This document shows, in pieces, positions 59,815 to 64,000 of a stretch of DNA of 64,000 nt. The number at the start of each line of letters is the position of its first letter. The first letter of the stretch is position 1. The position numbers and the translations under genes were made by a program. The DNA lies in assembly GCA_016713885.1 (NCBI GenBank), contig JADJOF010000006.1, forward strand, positions 248,001-312,000. The letters run 5' to 3'. The DNA comes from Bdellovibrionales bacterium. Lineage in GTDB: Bacteria > Bdellovibrionota > Bdellovibrionia > Bdellovibrionales > JAMPXM01. Below the pieces are notes generated by a model. It was not told the origin of the DNA, searched no databases, and was given only the letters and a program-made list of their open reading frames with translations.

Positions 59815-60204
59815 TTAATAAGCCGAGGGCTTCAATTGAACTTTTGGAAGACTGATATTGAGCTCGTACGTCTGCACAAGAGAGAGATTGTTCTCAGCGG
59901 CGAGCTTTTCGACTTCGGCTTTGAGGTCGATGCGTGCGTCGAGTCTGAGATAAGCCTCACAAAAGTCAGGCTTTGGAGTCACGTCGAAGAGTTTAACGGT
60001 GACGTTCTTTTTGGCGCTGTCGAGGCTGAGTTCAAATGTGCCGGTGTGCTTCTCACAGCCACCACCCGTGCTATAGGTCACGCCAAGTGTTTGGCCGTCA
60101 AAGAGGATTGTGTCGAAGTGCGAGATCTCGTGGCGGTTTTCGGCCTGAGCAACAGTCGCCGTTGTTAAAAGTGCAAGTAGTGATAGAGAAAATACCTTCG
60201 TCAT
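59815..60204 (-). CDS. Small exported protein of unknown family
   Basis: ATG 60204 has GAGG six bases upstream; the GTG at 60216 would place that site inside the gene. The 129-residue product has a signal peptide (cut after VAQAE or nearby) and a mature domain of about 107 residues with two Cys (GGGCEKHTGTF, PDFCEAYLRL), likely one disulfide, and mostly beta structure. No known family. It has its own strong terminator and stands alone. Confidence 0.75.
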   Translation of the reverse strand: MTKVFSLSLLALLTTATVAQAENRHEISHFDTILFDGQTLGVTYSTGGGCEKHTGTFELSLDSAKKNVTVKLFDVTPKPDFCEAYLRLDARIDLKAEVEKLAAENNLSLVQTYELNISLPKVQLKPSAY

Positions 60205-60443
60205 GTGGTGCCTCACTGTTTAAATGCCGTTGGGGTCGGCGGTTTATGATTGGGCTTCGGTAAGGCAAGTGGCGTGCCGCTCACTGGGAGCTGGCGCGAC
60301 TGTTTTACATAGCGGAGCTTGATGGCGGTGACGGCGGCTTTGATGTCAGAGCGCAGATCAGACCGGCTTTTATCCCAGATGCGTAGTGACCGTGGATTGT
60401 GATGTCAAAGTCCCGCGTCGTTGAACCTGCCGAGCACTCTCGC

Positions 60444-60473
60444 GAACAAGCTGCCTTTCAGGGTAGCTTGTTC
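60444..60473. terminator. Hairpin after the pseudopilin-like gene
   Basis: GAACAAGCT pairs with AGCTTGTTC around a 12-nt loop that can extend the stem. It lies 25 bases past the stop of the leftward gene at 60498. No T-run follows, so it may only protect the mRNA end. Confidence 0.4.
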
Positions 60474-60497
60474 GTAAGGAAAGCTCCGCTGGGGGCG

Positions 60498-60899
60498 CTA
60501 GATCCCGGTGGAGTGGTAGGGGTAAATACCTTTGATGTCATCGGCGGTGTCGTAGCGTTTGTCGGGGCCGGCACTGGTGACGACGAGTTCGGTTTTTTGG
60601 CGATCGTAGACGAGTCGGTAGGCGACGCCCCATTGGTCGAGTGCGGTGTCGCGTTTGATGCCGTTTGTGGTGCGCATGTTTCTGCGAAGGTACTGGGGGA
60701 ATTCATCGGGGCGCGGGTTGGTACTGTCGAAAGTGTCCATGTGGACCATCTTGGCGATGTCGGAGACCTCTTGCTGAGTGGCTACGACCTTTGTGCTCTC
60801 CATGAGTTTGGCGATTTGGGCTTTGAGATTGGGGCTCGAGGCAGCGGCGCCGCCTGCGACGGTGATCATAGGAATGATTTTGACGATGGCGTCGATCAT
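60498..60899 (-). CDS. Small protein with a GspG-like C-terminal region
   Basis: This 133-residue protein starts with a hydrophobic segment (IVKIIPMITVAGGAAA), then a helix, and ends with DQWGVAYRLVYDRQKTELVVTSAGPDKRYDTADDIKG. The latter is strikingly like the D-x-W-G-x-x-Y...S-x-G-x-D-x-x-x-D-T-x-D-D-I calcium-binding end of the type II pseudopilin GspG. A prepilin peptidase site is not clear. Its ATG overlaps the stop of the upstream membrane-protein gene by ATGA, so both are made together. Perhaps it is an envelope protein of a secretion system-like machine (inference). Confidence 0.65.
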   Translation of the reverse strand: MIDAIVKIIPMITVAGGAAASSPNLKAQIAKLMESTKVVATQQEVSDIAKMVHMDTFDSTNPRPDEFPQYLRRNMRTTNGIKRDTALDQWGVAYRLVYDRQKTELVVTSAGPDKRYDTADDIKGIYPYHSTGI

Positions 60900-62992
60900 G
60901 TTGCCTCCTCCAAACGAAGGGTGGTCACGGTTTCAAGATAAATGGCGAGGCCTGCGTTTTGTGTGAGTGCTTTCCAAAAGTCGCCCGCACTGATTTTCAG
61001 AAATCGTGAGGGCTCTCGCGTGAGCACTGTAGCGGTGCGGGGCGAGTTGAGAATCATGGCCATCTCTCCAAAGAAGTCACCTTGGCCGAGAGTTTTAAGA
61101 TGTGCGCCGTTTTTTATGACATCGACCGATCCGCGGAGAATCAAATAGAAATCGCGATCGGTGCGCCCTTGCTCGATGACGTGCTGGCCGGTGGGAAGAG
61201 TGACGACGTTGCCGCCGGAGAGAAAGAGGCTTGAGGCTTCTTTTGGACAATCTTTAAAAAGTTCGCTGGATGACACGTATTGGCCGATGGTGAGGCGATC
61301 GAGGAGATGCTCGAAGTCGCCAGAGAAGATCGGATTCTGTCGCGTGAGATGTTGCAGCTCATCGATGGCACCGCGTGGGATCGAGAGCACTTGGCAGGGC
61401 GTAAGGGCTGCGACGTCGGCAGAGCGGGGGGCGTTGTCGAGAAGCGTGTTCTCTCCAAAAATGGCGGGAGCGGAGAGCTTCGCCAATTGAACTTCAGCAC
61501 CTGTGCGTTCGCGTTTGACGACGGCGACAGTGCCGCCGAGTAAAACATAGAGTTCGTCGGAGGCTGTTTCTTGCACCACGATGCGAATGCCTTTGGGGAT
61601 GGAGCGCAGTGTGGATTTTCCAATGAGGAAGAGGAGAGCATCGCGCTGAACTCCGGAGAAGAGCGGGAGCTCAGAAAGCTGTTCGGCGAGGCCTTCGGCA
61701 TCGTGGATGGTTTCGGTCTTTGCGGCTTTTTTTGCGGCGCGCTTGAGCGTTTGTGAGCGAACGGGGTGGACGAAGTTTTTGTAGAATGACGTGGCAAGAT
61801 CCACAACCAAGTAGAGAATGCTCAATGCGATAGTGGCGAAGATCAGCACTGCGCCAATGGCTTCGGCCCAGACGCCATTTTTTGCAGAGCGAAGAAAGGT
61901 TGAAATGAGAAGAGTGTCGTTCTTGGTCAGAAGTGCTAGCGCAAAATTGTAGGCCAGCATGGTCCAGATGATCGCAATGACGGTGTAGGCGGTGTAGATC
62001 GATGAGCTCTTAAGTTTCTCTTCGCGTTGTATTGGAGCGAGGAGCCCGCGGTTTTTTAAATATGGCAAAAGGTCTGTTGCGCGCAGGTCGCTGTTCACGG
62101 CGTTGAAGATCGAGTTGAAGTAGCTGGTGAGATCGGACTTTCGGAAAGGATTGAGATCGATCAGTACAGTGAGCGTGGAAACCCAAAGTAGCAGTGTCGT
62201 GAGATGCCGAGAGCCGGGCGCAAGCAGGCTTGCCGCTGCAAAGGGCAGGTAGTGAGCGCAGCTGACGGCAAGGGCCGCAATGGTGCCGAAGGTTTTTCCT
62301 CCGGCGGCGTAGAGTTTAGCGTCGTCTGATTTGATGGCGAGCGAATAGAGGTTCAACTCAAGAGATAGCGGCGCGCGGATTCCAGTTAAAAATGTAGAAA
62401 GCAGTGCCTTGCTGAGACCGGCAAGTGTTGTACTCAAAGAGGCTGCGACAAAAAAGAACAGTATGCCGCGGCTATAGCTGTCATCGATGAAGAGAAATCC
62501 AGACGGCGCAGAAAAGGCTCCGCGATTGTATGCGGAGATGAGGAAGCTCAGGGTGATCGCGATGAGCGCAAGGGCCGCGATCATGAAACCGATGACCGAT
62601 GGTTGTGCGATGGGCCGACTTGAAACAAGTGGCCGGCTGAAGAGTGGACGGGTCAGCCAGAGCGCACTTCGCTCAAAGACTTCGGTGCGACCGGTGTCGG
62701 TCTGATCGAGGAAGGCGTCGCCGCCGTCGAGGCAGCTTTGGCGCTGCAGGCGTTCGAGGCTTGAGAACAGCATGCGAAACGGCGCGCGTCCCTCAAGTGT
62801 TAAAAGTTCCTGAATAATTTCAGGAACGGTGCGTTTGCCATCGAGAAGTGGGAGCAAGGACGCGGCGTCGGCAGGTAGGATGACTTGTCGTGAGCCATCG
62901 GCGAGCTCGAAAATGACGTGTTTCTGATTCGGTGTATAGGTGTGACCGGTACGGAGTCGAGGCCGAGCGTGCTGCAGAGATTCAGGCATCAT
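60896..62992 (-). CDS. Membrane protein: PqqD-like, M50-like helices, two cyclic-nucleotide-binding domains
   Basis: This protein of 698 residues has an N-terminal PqqD-like segment (about 22-85: HVIFELADGSRQVIL, SLLPLLDGKRTVPEIIQEL), then about eight membrane helices (135-400). Within these, LIDLNPFRKSDLTSYFN matches the N-L-N-P-x-x-x-x-D-G-Y motif of the YydH-type M50 zinc proteases, but no HExxH is present in the helices upstream. Thus it is probably a catalytically dead relative. Two cNMP-binding domains follow (about 440-545 and 575-690; GDFFGEMAMILNSPRTATV is the classic phosphate-binding cassette). It may sense a cyclic nucleotide or just use the fold for regulation. The pseudopilin-like gene is coupled behind it. 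Confidence 0.75.
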   Translation of the reverse strand: MMPESLQHARPRLRTGHTYTPNQKHVIFELADGSRQVILPADAASLLPLLDGKRTVPEIIQELLTLEGRAPFRMLFSSLERLQRQSCLDGGDAFLDQTDTGRTEVFERSALWLTRPLFSRPLVSSRPIAQPSVIGFMIAALALIAITLSFLISAYNRGAFSAPSGFLFIDDSYSRGILFFFVAASLSTTLAGLSKALLSTFLTGIRAPLSLELNLYSLAIKSDDAKLYAAGGKTFGTIAALAVSCAHYLPFAAASLLAPGSRHLTTLLLWVSTLTVLIDLNPFRKSDLTSYFNSIFNAVNSDLRATDLLPYLKNRGLLAPIQREEKLKSSSIYTAYTVIAIIWTMLAYNFALALLTKNDTLLISTFLRSAKNGVWAEAIGAVLIFATIALSILYLVVDLATSFYKNFVHPVRSQTLKRAAKKAAKTETIHDAEGLAEQLSELPLFSGVQRDALLFLIGKSTLRSIPKGIRIVVQETASDELYVLLGGTVAVVKRERTGAEVQLAKLSAPAIFGENTLLDNAPRSADVAALTPCQVLSIPRGAIDELQHLTRQNPIFSGDFEHLLDRLTIGQYVSSSELFKDCPKEASSLFLSGGNVVTLPTGQHVIEQGRTDRDFYLILRGSVDVIKNGAHLKTLGQGDFFGEMAMILNSPRTATVLTREPSRFLKISAGDFWKALTQNAGLAIYLETVTTLRLEEAT

Positions 62993-63004
62993 GGATTCAA
63001 TTCA

Positions 63005-63874
63005 ATGAGATTATACGCCATGGAGCAAGAGGAGTTGACCGAACTCGTCGGACTAGGTCCAATCATGTCTATGTTGAAAAAGATCATTTCGCAGTTACAG
63101 GCCGCTGTATTGGGTCGCGACACCTCGACCGAGGTCGAGGTGTCGGGTGGAGCTTTAGGTACGCAGGCAAGCAAAGTGGCCAAGGACCCGCGTCGGTATA
63201 AACGCGCCTCGCTTCAGGTCGAAGGGGCGGGCGTGGTGCAAGAGATTGCAAGCGCATCGGCCCAGTATCGAGGAGAAACATATTCGGTTGTGGATCTTTC
63301 TCATACGGGAATTGCGCTGTTGCGGACCCGGGGAGATTCGAAGGTGGAACCAAGCCCGGCCGGTGGGCCGCCGGAGCCGATGACGATTACGCTCGGAATG
63401 TTTGAACCAAAGTCGATTCAGGCGCAGCCAGTGCGGAGCTCGGATCGGGTTTTGGCGTTTGAGTTGGTGAGTGTTCCAACGGACGCGCGGCTTTTGATCG
63501 ACCGCTTTTTGGATCCCAAGATGATTGGTCTTAATATGCGAACGGTTGATCGCAGCTACTTCTCGAGCGGCGAAACATTTTCGCTTTGGTACTGTGGTCC
63601 TCGCGACACGAATTTCTTTCTTTGGATGAGTGGTTCAAAGCTTGAGCGTGCGCTTTTACAGCTTGGTGACGAGCAATATGGACTCGATTACGTGGCCGGA
63701 GTCAGTCGTCTTGTGCGAGCGAAGACCAGCGGGAAGAAAGAGGACGACGGTGCGCCAACGAGAGGCGTTGTTTTGTTTGCGCTCGACGTTGCGCTGCAGA
63801 TTCGCGATGGCGGCGATGCTGTCGCGGGCTTGGTGAAGGCATTGACTGAGGCCGCAGAGACGGCCACCGCGTAA
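63005..63874 (+). CDS. PilZ-domain-like protein
   Basis: Several starts are possible (ATG 63005, 63020 or 63065); the first gives 289 residues. The N-terminal 60 residues are helical. A PilZ-like region follows: RYKRASLQVEG (R-x-x-x-R-like) and VVDLSHTGIALL (D-x-S-x-x-G), the two c-di-GMP-binding signatures, spaced about right. The C-terminal half is alpha/beta without clear identity. It diverges from the cyclic-nucleotide-binding membrane protein. Binding of cyclic di-GMP is a family-based inference. Confidence 0.7.
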   Translation: MRLYAMEQEELTELVGLGPIMSMLKKIISQLQAAVLGRDTSTEVEVSGGALGTQASKVAKDPRRYKRASLQVEGAGVVQEIASASAQYRGETYSVVDLSHTGIALLRTRGDSKVEPSPAGGPPEPMTITLGMFEPKSIQAQPVRSSDRVLAFELVSVPTDARLLIDRFLDPKMIGLNMRTVDRSYFSSGETFSLWYCGPRDTNFFLWMSGSKLERALLQLGDEQYGLDYVAGVSRLVRAKTSGKKEDDGAPTRGVVLFALDVALQIRDGGDAVAGLVKALTEAAETATA

Positions 63875-63875
63875 G

Positions 63876-64000
63876 ATGTCCTACTCGTACCGGCACCGCG
63901 TGGCTTTTTTTGAAACCGATGCGATGGGCGTTGTTCATCACTCCAACTACATTCGTTTTATGGAGCTGGCGCGGGTTGATTGGCTTCGTGGCGTTGGTGT
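63876..64000 (+). CDS. YbgC/FadM-type acyl-CoA thioesterase (5' end only)
   Basis: The first 41 codons are in the window: MSYSYRHRVAFFETDAMG, then VVHHSNYIRFMELARVDWLR. This is the N-terminal signature of hotdog-fold thioesterases of the YbgC family, with the catalytic Asp in ETDAMG-VVHHSNY. YbgC is usually close to tolQRAB, so Tol-Pal genes may follow beyond the window. The ATG lies one base after the stop of the PilZ-like gene (GTAAGATG), so the two are coupled. Confidence 0.85.
   Translation, partial: MSYSYRHRVAFFETDAMGVVHHSNYIRFMELARVDWLRGVG

Overview
The window is a gene-dense, moderately GC-rich bacterial chromosome segment encoding a cell with an outer membrane (TolC/RND proteins, lipocalin, lipoproteins). 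It looks like a Bdellovibrionota/Bdellovibrio-type bacterium. This is an inference from the phage-tail-fibre-like surface protein with GDLSGTYPNP repeats, the FQNC-type lipobox, and many small secreted proteins without an obvious family. There is no rRNA, CRISPR array, insertion sequence or prophage block; one tRNA-Gly(GCC) is present.

Layout. 0-5.4 kb: a drug/metabolite transporter facing a leftward group of lipocalin, UMF1-type transporter and M20 peptidase, then a small Cys/His protein and a lipoprotein. 5.5-25.1 kb: a surface-protein island with a 1.84-kilo-residue tail-fibre-like protein and two tandem giant paralogues (about 2300 residues each: DUF2341, LamG, Calx-beta, cadherin-like, then long beta-strand repeats). 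A 17-bp palindrome, TGTCTC-N5-GAGACA or a weaker version, lies in each of the three intergenic gaps of this island and again at 46.6 kb. 25.1-31.5 kb: a DsbA-like protein broken by a frameshift at a T TTT TTA heptamer, then a tetR-tolC-RND operon without an adaptor gene. 31.6-37.3 kb: two tandem secreted RCC1-like proteins, a collagen-like secreted protein and an M23 peptidase. 37.3-46.6 kb: response regulator and histidine-kinase-like gene (in-frame TAG), Sua5/TsaC, Lon-N protein, RlmI-type methyltransferase, HrpB helicase and an NTF2-like gene. 46.6-64 kb: PilZ-like proteins, a Tat-type FAD oxidoreductase, endonuclease I, CNNM/CBS protein, phytase-like lipoprotein, PgsA, a 17-codon ORF in a structured leader, an EEP nuclease/phosphatase-like protein, YceD, a RAYT transposase, a PqqD/M50-like/cyclic-nucleotide-binding membrane protein and the start of a YbgC thioesterase.

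Quality caveat. At least seven genes (DsbA-like, HrpB, the gene at 47.4-48.0 kb, the FAD oxidoreductase, endonuclease I, the CNNM/CBS gene, the EEP gene) need 1-nt frame changes to give full-length proteins, and one more has an in-frame stop. Six of these frameshifted genes lie between 43 and 58 kb. In each the correct continuation is visible in another frame, which fits uncorrected sequencing indels better than old pseudogenes, though real slippage cannot be excluded. Broken genes are given as fragments or with the reconstructed end.
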